NCBI RefSeq assembly: GCF_002575655.3
Contig: NC_053039.3
Coordinates: 376,441,633-376,505,632, forward strand
Direction: 5' to 3'
Origin: Aegilops tauschii subsp. strangulata
Lineage: Eukaryota; Streptophyta; Magnoliopsida; Poales; Poaceae
DNA length: 64,000 nucleotides
In this document: positions 34,334 through 45,140 of the stretch, in pieces
How the letters are laid out: each line of letters begins with the position of its first letter
How positions within the stretch are numbered: the first letter of the stretch is position 1
Notes under the pieces: generated by a model
The model's database searches: none
What the model was told of the DNA's origin: nothing
The model's input: only the letters and a program-made list of their open reading frames with translations
Translations under genes and position numbers: made by a program

Positions 34334-35048
34334 TCGATATGGTCAGGTAATCCACACCCCACCCACACCATGCTCCTCCTTTCCCGTCCCACATGCCCCG
34401 ACTGACGGAGCGACACCTTCCACTGAAATCACTGCCCCCTCCTCCAATTAAGCGCCGCCCACAGACATTTTACACGCAGTATAATGTGGAGCTGAGTAGC
34501 ATTCGGCCGCACGCGTGAACGAGGTCGCTATGGCTGACATGCGTGCCGGCCGCCAGATCTTGGAGGAGCACCTCGTCTTCGAGGCCACCGTCGATACTGC
34601 CGTGCGGTTGTCTACTTTAAAATACAGTTCGTGATGTTTTCTCGAGGCCATCGCCAGTGCCTTCTAGTGATTTGTCCTCTGTAATGTTAATATGCAATCT
34701 GATGTTCAGTTAACAGTTTGGTCGTCTGAAATGTAATGTTCAGTTAACACTTTGGTCCAACAATTGCTACATTTCGTAGTACTGTTCTCAAGCATTCTTT
34801 GTTCTGTTAACTGTCTTATCTTCTAGTACATGTTTCTATTCTGCAATGTCGTGCTCAGTTAACTATTTTGGTTCATTTGGTCTGTTGTCCATTTAACTCT
34901 TTGGTTCAGTTCTGCAATTTGATTTTCATTTGCTGTGGGTACAATTTTGTATTGTTATGCATGTGACACCAATCGAATTTGGCCGTACTCAATACATATT
35001 CTACCGATAGTATGGCAACTCTAAGTTAACCTGATCAAGATCTTCCTT

Positions 35049-35708
35049 ATGTGTGTTCCAGGGAAACAATGGGAGACATTGTGGTTTACCATCAAGGTTT
35101 GTTCAAGCAGGGGCCTTTGGCTAATAGCATATTGTACAGTTGCAGGAATCATTCTAGTATTTAGGTTTCTTACAATTTGGTCTTGCACATGTAGGTCCTG
35201 CTATCAGAGTCTTAGACCCACAGTTCGACCCATTTTGCATATGGGGAATGAGATGTCCATGAATATCAGTCAAGTCAAGAAACTCAGAAAGATTGTTAGG
35301 ATGAAGAAACTTGCGACGAATAACAGCAAGATCTTTGTTTGCACAATGAAGAAGACATCAGTCAACTATAGGATGGTACCAACTCTTTTACCTTGTTTTT
35401 ACCCCTTGCGCCATTTCAAAATTTACAACAGCGATTTATGCATAGTTTTGTTTTCAGTACTCTGCAAAGTAGTTCACCGATGATTACCTCTCAGACAGCC
35501 TGCATGGTCAAGCGGCAAGGAAGGTATTCATTCAACACCCACGGTACAATATTGAAGTCTTGCTGAAGAGGACGAAGGTAGGGCGCGCAATTATCCATAG
35601 CCACTGGCCTAAGTTGCAAGGACATTCAACATCACTGAAGGCTCAATATTTGCCTTCCGCTTCTGGAGTTTCCCAGATGAGATTCATCTGTCTATTTACC
35701 GTGTATGA
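35049..35708 (+). pseudogene. B3-domain cargo gene of CACTA-1 (broken)
   Basis: An N-terminal piece near 35069 (MGDIVVYHQGLFKQGPLANS) leads to DPQFDPFCIWGNEMSMNISQ, then KIFVCTMKKTSVNYRM up to a splice donor at 35376. The next exon (35458) reads YSAK, a TAG at 35470-35472, then FTDDYLSDSL, NIEVLLKRTKVGRAIIHSHW, and after a one-base frameshift FNITEGSIFAFRFWSFPDE ending at the TGA at 35706. The pattern (strand, FT..YL, GRAII.S.W, F.I.EGS.F.F) is a B3 DNA-binding domain. In CACTA-2 the TAG position is CAG, so a C-to-T change broke it. A possible first exon with MADMRAGRQILEEHLVFEAT lies at 34531. Not functional as it stands. Confidence 0.65.
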
Positions 35709-36084
35709 TGCTACTTTCCAAAGGTTTTTGATGCTGCATGTGAAACTTGGTGCTGTTGTGTAATGGCGTAATTGAGTGCCGAAGGTATCTGATGTAATTC
35801 GATTATGAAATCCTGGTTGCTTTTATACAGATATGAAATATCTAGCGTGTTTTATAAGAAATATCAGTTTGATTAGTACATGGATTATCAATAATAGCCT
35901 AATTACCCTGCTTATTGGGGTTTTCTATTGCAAACGGTTGCTCAGACAGCACCGTGGCCGATGAACTCAAACAACCCGCACGGTTTCTAGAAAGTAGGCG
36001 TGTTCGATCAACTAACAATCACACACGGCTTCTGACAGTGAACTATTTGCGTTAGGCCACCTTGCACAAACGTTTCCACACAAA

Positions 36085-36345
36085 GAACTGTGTGGGATGT
36101 ACATACCTACGGAAATGATTTTTTGGGATTCACCGTGTGGGATGTACATACCTACAGAAATGATTTCTCGGATTCACCGTGTGGGATGTACATACCTACG
36201 GAAATGATTTCTGGGATTCACCGTGTGGGATGTACATACCTACGGAAATGATTTCTGGGATTCACCGTGTGGGATGTACATACCTACGGAAATGATTTCT
36301 GGGATTCACCGTGTGCGATGTATATACCTAAGGAAATGATTGGGT
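36085..36345. repeat. Six ~44 bp direct repeats in right subterminal region
   Basis: CACCGTGTGGGATGTACATA then CCTACGGAAATGATTTCTGG repeats six times with period 43-46 bp. The last unit changes to GTGTGCGATGTATATACC. The core GTGTGSGATG equals the CACTA subterminal motif, so this is probably an amplified binding-site zone. Confidence 0.85.
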
Positions 36346-36527
36346 TTCGATGCCTTGCCCGATCGCACACGGCCCCAGCCTGGGTCCCAGGAGGGCCTAC
36401 CCCCAACGATTTCTGGGTCATGTGGGAAGGATACCCTATCGCACACACTCACTTGGCGACGGTTCCAAATGCCGTCGTGGAAAGGGGTTTTAAACCGTTT
36501 GTTTAGGACGTCGCTGTACCAGTGGAT

Positions 36528-37043
36528 GATGGTACTACAGTCGATAGTGTACTACTAGTAAGCAAAGCTTCTCCTCGTTTGCGAGTAGACCGGACACATC
36601 AAAAGTAGTGCATTAGTCTCCAAAAATGGTTGACCATGTCCATGGCTAGCATCCCGTGCTCCGTCATTCAGTGTGTGCTTCTCGTCGTTCTGCGAGTTTA
36701 CGGGACACACCAAATTTAATACGTATTCAGTACTCTCTCCAAAAAGGGCCGACCATGTCCATCAGTCCATGGCTACCATCCCGCGCTCCGTCATTGAGTA
36801 CGTGCAGTATTCACGTGCCAACGAGGAGGAAAAATATTACGTAGTACTAGGTGCCATCGTAGTGCATGACTCACTTACACACTGCTTATCTCCATTTTCT
36901 TGCATGACACGTGCACCTTGATGCTAGATGTCCCGCGTGTTGGCAAAAGGATGAACAAAGCTCATGTAAAAAAAAAGAGTGGAAGAACATAGACTCCCGA
37001 CGACCGAGAAGGAGCAAGGAACCTCGTGGTGGAGCGTCTGCAC
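36528..37043 (+). repeat. Long direct repeat, right copy
   Basis: It matches 16435-16930 but has an additional local duplication at its left (the CTTCTCCTCG... and CTTCTCGTCGTTCTGCGAG starts at 36562 and 36676). CACTA-1 ends at its left border, so that element inserted into this copy. Homology ends at GAGCGTCTGCA. Confidence 0.8.
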
Positions 37044-37471
37044 TCATAGTATTTTATATTATTTAGCGATATAAAATCAACCAATCATCTCCACAGTAGA
37101 CCGGAAGAGTACGAAACACGGCAGCCCAGTGTAGTTACATCATACTGTACGTGGCCAACCCACTCTATCACCATATTTCTTGGCCTCCGTGCGACACCTA
37201 GCTCTAGTTATCCACCAGCCCGTATCGCTTCTCGCTCCTCGTCTCTCTCAAAGTGCGGCGGAGGTCGGTTAACTCATCACATGTTAGTGACATGCCAAGA
37301 GCATTCTAAAAAATTACTTTACTCTATTGTTATGCCAAGAAGAGGAAGCGCTTTGACCGACTGACCAAACGAGACAGGCGTGCCGTGCCGTGAGTGGGTC
37401 CAGTTTCTCGTTTTGAACTTGTTTGGTGTAGTAGTAACACTTGGTTTTGACTATTAGTAAGATTTTATATA

Positions 37472-37761
37472 CTCCCTCCGTCTAGTGAATAAGTCATCTT
37501 AGATTGTGCACCGTGACCAAGGAAGAGGGGAAAACGAGAGAAATTAATATTTATTTGCTAATTAATTGCATTGCATGCAATGAACTAACCATTTCATGTC
37601 GTGTTTGGTAGTCTAAGTCATTGAAAACATGCACGCCCCACATCTCTTATTGGTGGATATGTCAAGAAACAAGAAACGAGGTGGGAATTAATGCACCGCA
37701 CCTAAGTATTTTGGGATTATTTGGTTTTCGTAAGGTGACTTATACACCTAGACGGAGGGAG
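37472..37761. mobile_element. Stowaway MITE, 290 bp
   Basis: The termini are CTCCCTCCGTCTAGTGAATA and CCTAGACGGAGGGAG, inverted repeats starting CTCCCTCCGT, with TA on each side (37470-37471 and 37762-37763). The inner inverted motifs AAGTCA and TGACTT continue the hairpin. This is a canonical Tc1/mariner-derived MITE. Confidence 0.9.
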
Positions 37762-37763
37762 TA

Positions 37764-37925
37764 GGGCCTAATGTATTCTTCGAGGATGCCTTTGATTATT
37801 GATAAGTTTTTATATAATTTGAAAATTATATCATTCGAAGATCCTTTCACGTTCCGTTTTCAAAAAGAAAAAAGATCCTTTCACCTACGAATTTGACTGT
37901 ATGCTTTGAGCAACTTGCATGTCCT
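37764..37925. mobile_element. Truncated Stowaway relative
   Basis: GGGCCTAATGTATTCTTCGA, GAAAATTATATCATTCGAAG, TCCTTTCAC and ACTTGCATGTC match the inner part of the Stowaway at 41760-42001. A local duplication of GATCCTTTCAC is present. It abuts the complete MITE to its left. Confidence 0.65.
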
Positions 37926-37942
37926 ATACTGCTCATGTTTGG

Positions 37943-38105
37943 ATACTCTAACTTAGCTAGAGGTTAGACTAACTCATGACAAACCCTAAACTAACTGTAG
38001 CCAAAGAGGTGTTTCGGTGACAGGGTTAGATTGACAATAAATGCACTTGATTGAGAGAGAAAAGTGATTTTTCAGTAGGCCCAAGGAGGTACTTACTGTT
38101 GGAAA
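37943..38105. mobile_element. Truncated inverted copy of the GGCCCT element
   Basis: TGTTTGGATACTCTAACTTA, GAGGTTAGAC, CCAAAGAGGTGTTTCGGTGA and AGAGAGAAAAGTGATTTTTC match the reverse complement of 3930-4160. The GGCCC tip and the other end are missing. Confidence 0.6.
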
Positions 38106-38159
38106 GGTGAAGTGATGGTTGCTTCGCCCGAGCAACTTATTACTCTGAGAATATGGGAG

Positions 38160-38325
38160 TACCAGCGGATTCAAGGAATAGAGAAATAATGGTTGCTTCG
38201 TCCGAGCAACTTACTATGGCGAAGGTGGGGCTCTGTGATTTGACTGCTCACTAGTCATTACTAATGCGTCGCAACGACCAGGGTGAATCTTTCCCTGCAG
38301 TTGTGCACTCAATATTGCTGCACGG
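38160..38325 (-). promoter_or_regulatory. Orphan copy C of the B3 upstream block
   Basis: On the reverse strand it reads CACAACTGCAGGG, GGTCGTTGCGACGC, AGTAATGACTAGTGAGCAGT, CAAATCACAGAGC, GTAAGTTGCTCGGACGAAGC and AACCATTATTTC, as in copies A and B. Part of it (GTTGCTCGGGCGAAGCAACC) is duplicated at 38110-38140. No B3 exon was found downstream (towards lower coordinates), so it is an orphan promoter fragment. Confidence 0.55.
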
Positions 38326-38329
38326 CAGG

Positions 38330-40300
38330 TGAAGCTGGATGAAGGATGTCCCACATGTCGGCGAAACGAAGTTGAATTGTTTCTGGCATTGCTATCAATC
38401 CTTCAGGATTTTTTTATATGTACGCATAATTTTAATGAAACTGTACTGTGATGATATGAAGGTTTCAACTTTGGTTCCCATAGGAAAAAAAGGTTTCAAC
38501 TTAGGATTCATGTGTCCTCTTGCCTCAAGATTATCTCGTTACAACATTCCATCAAATACAAATGAAACTACCATGGCTGCTAATGCATCTCAATGGTTCG
38601 CAGATCAACGCCAATATTAACATCACAACTGAAGACAAAGTTGAGAGAAGGTGTACAAATATAGAAAAATATATAATTGATCGATTTTGTTCGTAGGCAT
38701 GGGTCCATTTCCTGGGCACAGTGTTCATTGCTTGGTAGCTAGTTTCACCCAGCGATGTAGCCAAAAAGGGGGTGTACGAGGACACCACAATCCGATCATT
38801 TTGTGCAGCTCCACTAAAATCGAGCTGACCATCCCTGTTTGCAAAGATATCCAGTCAGTGTGATTACAATAATAGTGGAACTAGATGATGAAACATAACA
38901 CACACAAATAGAAGTCGATCACCTCTGCGATCTCTCTTTAGGACTAACTACTTGTTGGAGAAGATTAGGCAGGAGTTGGATGAGGAGGATAGAAAAACCA
39001 ATCTCCCTTTCTGTAGTCCCACAGAAATGTAAAAAGTTGCCCGTGTGACATTTTGGCGGACTTGCACAAAACACTCTTAAGAAAAAAAAAGTGATTTGTG
39101 CAGTTCACCAAAAGGTCACAATAGCAACGAGGTGAAATGGCTAGCCCTGTTTGTAAAAAAGAGCTAGAAAGGAAACAATTACTGGCGAGTAACACGAGTT
39201 GAAGACACATACGCCGACAAAAAAGAAGCATATTCCATGTAATAAGGGGATGATAGCAGCATGGTGGTTTATCAAAAATGGTTTGAGGACGAGATTGCAA
39301 GATGGAAAGTACGCCGGCCGGGATACGTTTTAAGAAAACAACTAAAAAAGATCCACATGCAGCAACGTGGGAAGATGGGCAGTGGAGCAAGGCTGGAGGA
39401 AGCTACACCTGAGGGTCATCGGGATGTTACTAAGAGGGCGCCGGCGGCCGGGATCTGCCCATACTATGGCAGTGAGCAAGTGGCGAAGGCCCTACCACGC
39501 CAGAGCTTGGTCAGAGAGAACGGAGAAACGATGCATATCATCCCTTCCCGCCGGCGGATGGGATGCGGCCGTATTACTGACCAACGGTGAGAGAGAGAGG
39601 CCACCGCCGCCTTGTGTGAGATGGTGTGGCGAGAGACAAACCCCGGCAGGCAGGCTCCGTTGGATATAGTGGAGCGGATTTTTCCATTTTCCCCACGCCA
39701 ATCGTTTTATATTCTGTACTACGCGCCATTGAGGAGGAATATTTAACTTTATTTAATACAAATGCATCAACTCGAACTTTGTTCCGTCTAGGCATGGTAC
39801 CCGACCCTCCTTCGAGTAAACAATCACTACACGCATCAAATTATAACGTGGGTTGCCTTTTCATACAGAAACGAACTCCACCGTGTACCCGCGCGCGTGT
39901 GGCCGGGAACGAGAAGTGAGTACGTGCGTCCTGCGTGCACCTCTTCTTTAGGTGCAGGTACGTACGTGGGTGGGTGTGAGAGAGATGGTTTGTGCGAAAA
40001 CGAGGCAATGTGTCGCTGATATCTCAAACAAAAAGATGTAACATATGCAATGTGTGTGAAATAGAGTCATGGATATATCATATATAGAGGGACCGATCCA
40101 CGAGAAGAGAGTGGATGGATCATCGGTGTGAGATATCGATAGAATCAAAACCAGGGATGAAGTGTGTGGCTGCGCAATCGATAAAGAGTGCCATCGAATT
40201 TGTGTTTGCCCACGTCAAAGATACAGGGCGGCTGGCCTACTGGAATTTGAGAGGGCAGAGGTGCAGTTTTTCTCTGTGGCATGGATACCTACCTACAACG
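38330..40300. other. No gene recognised
   Basis: The stretch is mixed AT-rich and moderately GC-rich spacer. Longer ORFs (for example 38965-39390 reverse and 39261-39590 forward) overlap one another on opposite strands and show no recognised motif. Confidence 0.4.
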
Positions 40301-40319
40301 TTCGACTATCGGTGGGGGG

Positions 40320-41200
40320 GGGGAGGGGGCAGAGACCTAACTATAGAGAGGTAGATTGACTAGTATATGTGTGGAGAAGGAGAGAGACCTAGCTATGTAT
40401 AGAGGGAGATCGATCGGCATCCATGGATATGTGTAGCAGAGGAATAAGGTTGGGAGAAAGACAAAGGTAGAGTGTCGGAGGGTTGGTGGTGGAGTGGCGT
40501 CTCACAAATGGTGGGAGAGGCCTGCTAGACAAACGGAGGGGACGAGTGCAATATCAATAAGAGAGGGCGGGGATGTCTGTTTGTCTATGCATGTGCGTGT
40601 GAGAGACGGGTTGGGAGGTATGCAAGGATTATGAGAGGAGACGATATGGTTGTGGTAATCATACGTAACTACGTAGGAAGATAAATTGCCGTGTGTCCGA
40701 GAAAGGGAGAGACATAACTAGTGAGGTAAGTCTATCGGTGCGTGGGGAAAAGAACTATAGTCGACCTAGCTATATGTAGGGAGATCAGTACGTATACATG
40801 CATGCATGTGTTAGAAGCAAATAAGGTCCGGAGAGACAGACAGGGGGAAAGGGGTGCGGCTAGGAGGTGGTGCAAGAGGCCTACTATGTCGAGGGGGGAG
40901 GAGTGTGCGACTATGAGACCGATGAAAAGAGGGGCAGGAGTGTGCACCTGCGTGGAACCGTATTGGACTTAGGGGGCATGGACGGTAAGAAGAGAAGAGG
41001 GGAAGTATGTGTTCGTGGTAGGCACACTTGGCTAGAGAGGTAATATCGACCGGTGTGTGCCGGAAAGAAGGAGTCGGGGGGCCTACACACACTACGGATG
41101 AACGACCTAAAGAGAAATAACGAACATGCGCGATGGAGGGGACGCTGAGGGAGGGTGAGAGGGGGGCGGGCGTGTGCATGCATGATAGAAAACTAGCACT
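40320..41200. repeat. Degenerate AG-rich repeats
   Basis: GACCTAACTATAGAGAGGTA, GACCTAGCTATGTATAGAGG and GACCTAGCTATATGTAGGGA at 40333, 40388 and 40757, with recurring GGAATAAGGTTGGGAGAAAG-like and GAGGCCTRCTA segments, show diverged repeat units (about 370 bp for the best pair). A G-run lies at 40314-40330. The parent element is unknown. Confidence 0.45.
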
Positions 41201-41759
41201 AGCTAGCTACAAAGAGAAGAGAATCATGAAGGTGTTAAAGACGAACGTAGATCCTAATTCATTATAAAAAAGTGGATACAGATACTTGAAGAAGATATCA
41301 TAACTTAGAACATTGATTATAATTTGGGCTAATGTGTGGCTTTTGCAGCTCAGGGCTAAATACTTGTCAAAATGTAGGGGGAGGGGCACTATACTTTGTG
41401 TGATAAACACGGTGTACGTTAGATTATGAATATCTAGTTGGTACATCAAATGTACTATTATTTGGAATCAACATCAAGTTTATTCAAAAAATTGAATTCG
41501 AGTTCATATAGTACACATAGTTCATATCTATCTCTATAGTAAGCATGTGGTGTGTTGTTAAGGTAATACACGAATGATGGTTGAAGTTGGCAACAATCAT
41601 GATTGTAGATTCTTATTGAAATAGAGAAACGAATTCAAAATTAGTTCGAATTGCAACGGTAGTATAGACATTTGGAATGCACTAAAACGGTTGCATGAGT
41701 AGGTGACATGCATTATACAACCAGCGAAAAAATTTAATTGGACATAACATGGATCCATA

Positions 41760-42001
41760 CTCCCTCCTTCCATCTATAGAGGGCCTAATGCATATTTTAT
41801 GACCGCCTTTGACTATTGACAAGATTAATAGTACATGACATGCACAATGTGAAAATTATATCATTGAAAGCTCCTTTCACACACGAATTTAACGGTGTGC
41901 TTTGTGTAAGTTGCATGTCATATATTATTGCTCTAATATTTGGTTGGTCAAATTTAGCCTCGAAAAATGCACTAGGCTCTATATAGATGGAAGGAGGGAG
42001 T
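41760..42001. mobile_element. Stowaway MITE, 242 bp
   Basis: The termini CTCCCTCCTTCCATCTATAG and CTATATAGATGGAAGGAGGGAG form inverted repeats, bordered by TA at 41758-41759 and 42002-42003. The family differs from the 37472 element but matches the truncated copy at 37764. Confidence 0.9.
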
Positions 42002-42944
42002 AGCTTTTAATAGTATTTGTATAGTAAAATGGGACAAGACTCTCTCTTTGTGTGGTGTGAATAGTTTTTATTTTTTCGTTTTTTTTCGTTGAGGGAAGTG
42101 CGAATTGATTTGGTACGTACAAGTACAATATTACACGTTAGGCTTGTCCCTAAAATTCAACCCGCGCCTTGTTATATCCCGAAAATTCAGATATCGTGCT
42201 CCCAAAAGTGGCGCCTTCACAATCCGCGCCTTGCTATCCGGAAATTACAACGTGCGCGAAAACTCCCTCCAGCTACCAAATCCCGACAAGCGAAATTCCC
42301 CTTCTAACCCTAAGCCGAAAGGGCCGCTAGTTAAAATCGGTGGGGGTACTTTTGTAACACACCCTACATTTTGGACAAGCCCATCCCTAATTCATGGTTC
42401 CCCCTCCCATCGCCTCCTTTTCGCCATTCGAAATCTGGCCGCCATAACCTCTCCGCTCCAGCCACGAAACCCACCCTCCTCTGTCCGCCACGTCACCGCT
42501 GCCCAGCCGGAGCCTCTTCCCCGACGACGTCGTCCACCACAACAGCTCGATGTCCCTCATCCGCCTCCCCTGATGAGGATCTGTCATCCATCCCATCGTC
42601 CCGCCAGTTCAGCCGCCCCATCCTCCACCTCCAAGGAGCTGCTCCGACGATTGCCTCTTCTATCGCGGCTGCTCCATCCCCATAGCGCCACCTTAACCTG
42701 CTCCACCAGAACCGCAACATCCTCACCGACTCCTCGGACGAAGCCGAGGCCTACTCGGCGCCACCAAAGAGGTTGTACAATCATCACATCGCACCTTCTC
42801 CTTAACTCGACCTCCCGGCGCCGACCGTGCTCCATCCCACACCCCCATGGAGCGGCTAACTCGAAGCCGGCGCCACGGGTGACATATCCACGGCGGCTCC
42901 CCCCTGTGCGAGGCCCCTTCGGCGGTGGCGTCCATACCAGTCGG

Positions 42945-43175
42945 ATCTGCTGCTGCTGCTCAAGCTGTCGCTCGGTCGCTCGCGTTGCTGCTGCTGCTCT
43001 GGCTCTCGCTCGCTTGCTCGCCCAGCTGCTGCTGCTGCTGCTGCTCTGGCTCACGCTGCTGCTGCCCGGGCTCTCGCTCGCTAGCTCACGCTGCTGCTGC
43101 TGCTCCGGCTCTCGCTCGCTCGCTCGCGCTGCTGCTCTCCCCCTCGCTCGTGCTGCTGCTCTGCTCCGATTTAGC
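42945..43175. repeat. GCTGCT / CTCGCTCG simple repeats
   Basis: Alternating runs of GCTGCTGCTG and GGCTCTCGCTCGCTCGC yield poly-Leu/Ala/Ser frames. They lie in what is probably an intron of the split gene; the ORFs are by-products. Confidence 0.8.
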
Positions 43176-43387
43176 TACACTTCAGTCGACTAAATCGACT
43201 TTTGGGTCAGTCGATTTTCAGGGGGTGGTGGGTCTCGCCGGAGTTAAGGAAGAACCACCCACAGTGGGGAGAGGGGCTCTCCGGAGAGGTACCCCACTAT
43301 CTATCTTAGGGTTCTGGGTGGGGTGCTGCTCGCCGGCGGTGGGGGCGCGGTGGCATGGGGATCGCCAGAGAAAAGGCTTTGCGCGCG

Positions 43388-43620
43388 GGGGGGGGGGGGG
43401 GGGTGGCTAGAGGGCCAGCCGGGGCGGCGGCGGACCGACGGTGGGGAGTTGTTTTCGGGCGGCGAGGCGGCGGCGGACCGGCGGTGGGGAGTTGTTCGGG
43501 GCGGCGAGGCGGCGAGGCGGCGACGGACCGGCGGTGGGGAGTTGTTTTGGGGCGGCGAGGCTGCGGTGGGGAGTTGTTTCGGGGCGGCGAGGCGGCGCGG
43601 GGTTCGGCCGGTGGTGGCTG
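43388..43620. repeat. GC-rich minisatellite after a long G run
   Basis: A run of about 18 G residues at 43389-43406 is followed by units of GGACCGRCGGTGGGGAGTTG then TTTTCGGGCGGCGAGGCGGC, about five times (period 40-65 bp). G-quadruplex formation is likely on the plus strand by base composition. Confidence 0.75.
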
Positions 43621-44984
43621 GCTGCTCAGGGGGGTACAGGTTGAAGATGAACTGCAGGCCCTCCCTAAACTATCCCATGTGAAGTGCCTCTCTGCTACCA
43701 TTGCGTTCAGTTTCGACAGTAACATTCAGATTCCACAGTAAATTTCAGTTTTGACTGTTAAGTTCAGAGTCAACAGTTTTTACCTCATCTGTTGTAGTCA
43801 GGTTGTTTTTGGTGATGTAGATTTAACATCTATCACTTTTTGGTAATGCATTTTACATCATCTATTGGATATGCTATTAGAATCCCACTTGAGATTAATG
43901 ATGTTTGTCTTGTGCTGCTTCAGCCTTGACGTCTTACGGCTCACCGGAGCTGCTCCAACGACGAAACGATCCATCACAACAGAGCAGTGTCCTGGACGCC
44001 GTCTACAAATTCCTCAGATCTTCCTCCACACCTCCGACAACCACCTCTGCCTCAACTTCTTCAGCGACCAACCCAATGATGCTGAGGTCGACACGGCTAC
44101 GGCAAAGAGGTTGTACACTTGTCGCATCACTTATTACTCTACATTCATGTCGATCCATTAGGACTATTGTGGTTCAACGGAATAACATAGCAATAGGAAA
44201 TTTTCCTATGGCACTCTACTAGTCAATTATTCATGCATTTTGTTGAAAGGAATGGAGCAAAACAACCATCTGGACCTACTTTTCAAAATCCTATGCATGA
44301 AAACAAGACCAAGTAAATTAGTGGCAGAATAACATTCTAATGGTACACGCTTTCATATGGTTTCACTTTATTTTGGCCATGTTTCTTTGAATTCCTTTGC
44401 TCCTCCCATTCCTGTGAACCAAACACCCAAGTTGACTGAAATCCTGTGTTCACAAATGATGTGTTTCCCATGTGCATTCCTATCCTATTCCGGTGTTTTT
44501 CCTCCTATCCCTGCGTTTTTAGAATCATGCAAGCCAAATGAGCCCTTACAGAATTACTTCAGTTACAGGTAGGTGTCGAAGAAAACGTTGTGTGGTTTGT
44601 CATGTTCCTGCCGCGACGTCGTCCACCTCACCTGAGCTGCTCCATCGACAGAAGCATCCACCAAACCAGACATCACGACTCCTGACCGTCTTTCGCCGCC
44701 TCAGATATCCTTCCCTACCGCTGACACCCACCGCAACGGCATCACCATCATCGGCTTAGGAGATGAACCTGAGGAGTACACGGGTCCACAAGAGAGGTCG
44801 CACTCTTTTGTTTCTGCTTATGTTATGCATTGCTTAATATTACCTACTACTTTATTGTCCTGTTCACCTCTTAGACTCCAAGTCAGGTCCAAATTGATGT
44901 TCAAACTTGAATTCTAAATTAGTTGTGGGGCAGATTTCAAGGCAGCAATGAATAGTATCTCTGTCTAGTATCTGGTTATCCTAG

Positions 44985-44996
44985 GGTAAGCCTATG
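44985..44996. repeat. LINE target-site duplication, left
   Basis: GGTAAGCCTATG directly precedes the T-run (poly-A on the reverse strand) of the LINE. It matches 52009-52020 with one mismatch. Confidence 0.8.
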
Positions 44997-45140
44997 TTTT
45001 TTTTGACTGGTAACTGTAGGAAAAAAACCCACAGCATATCAAAAGCTTTATTAATAGGAGGACAGAAATACAAAGGAGAGATTACAAGGGGTAATCAAAC
45101 TAACCTTAAAAGGAAAGAAACAGAAAAATATAAAAAGGCC

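Larger units (their letters stand above)
27921..36524. mobile_element. CACTA-1: gene-carrying CACTA element, left end lost
   Basis: The sequence after the Gypsy 3' LTR starts inside ~85-bp subterminal repeats that match those of CACTA-2 (53120-53400). The right end has GTTTGCGAT- and CACACGG-type subterminal motifs and finishes AAACCGTTTGTTTAGGAC then GTACCAGTG at 36524, like the end of CACTA-2. GAT follows, in line with a 3-bp target duplication. Cargo in order: coiled-coil gene, eight ~505-bp repeats, promoter-like block, B3 remnant. No transposase was seen. The left terminus was presumably removed with the left part of the Gypsy LTR. Confidence 0.75.
42100..44810 (+). pseudogene. 5' part of a split gene with repeated exon modules
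   Basis: Three exon-like modules each end in an acidic tail before an AGAG|GT donor: SDEAEAYSAPPKR (42772), a segment with NDAEVDTATAKR (~44113) and GDEPEEYTGPQER (~44797). The second and third share SPELL near their starts. Later exons at 52319, 52663 and 63146 continue the same pattern, so one gene seems split by a LINE and CACTA-2. Reading frames are interrupted and exon starts are uncertain. The final exon in the window resembles an En/Spm-type transposase, so this may be the accessory gene of a large autonomous transposon. Promoter-like GC-rich DNA lies at 42130-42400. Confidence 0.4.

Noticed and set aside
36085..36345. CRISPR-like array of direct repeats
   Set aside because: Units follow one another without unique spacers, and the context is a plant CACTA subterminal region.
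42925..43410. Leu/Ala/Ser-rich ORF of 161 residues
   Set aside because: It is encoded by GCTGCT and CTCGCTCG simple repeats and a G-run.
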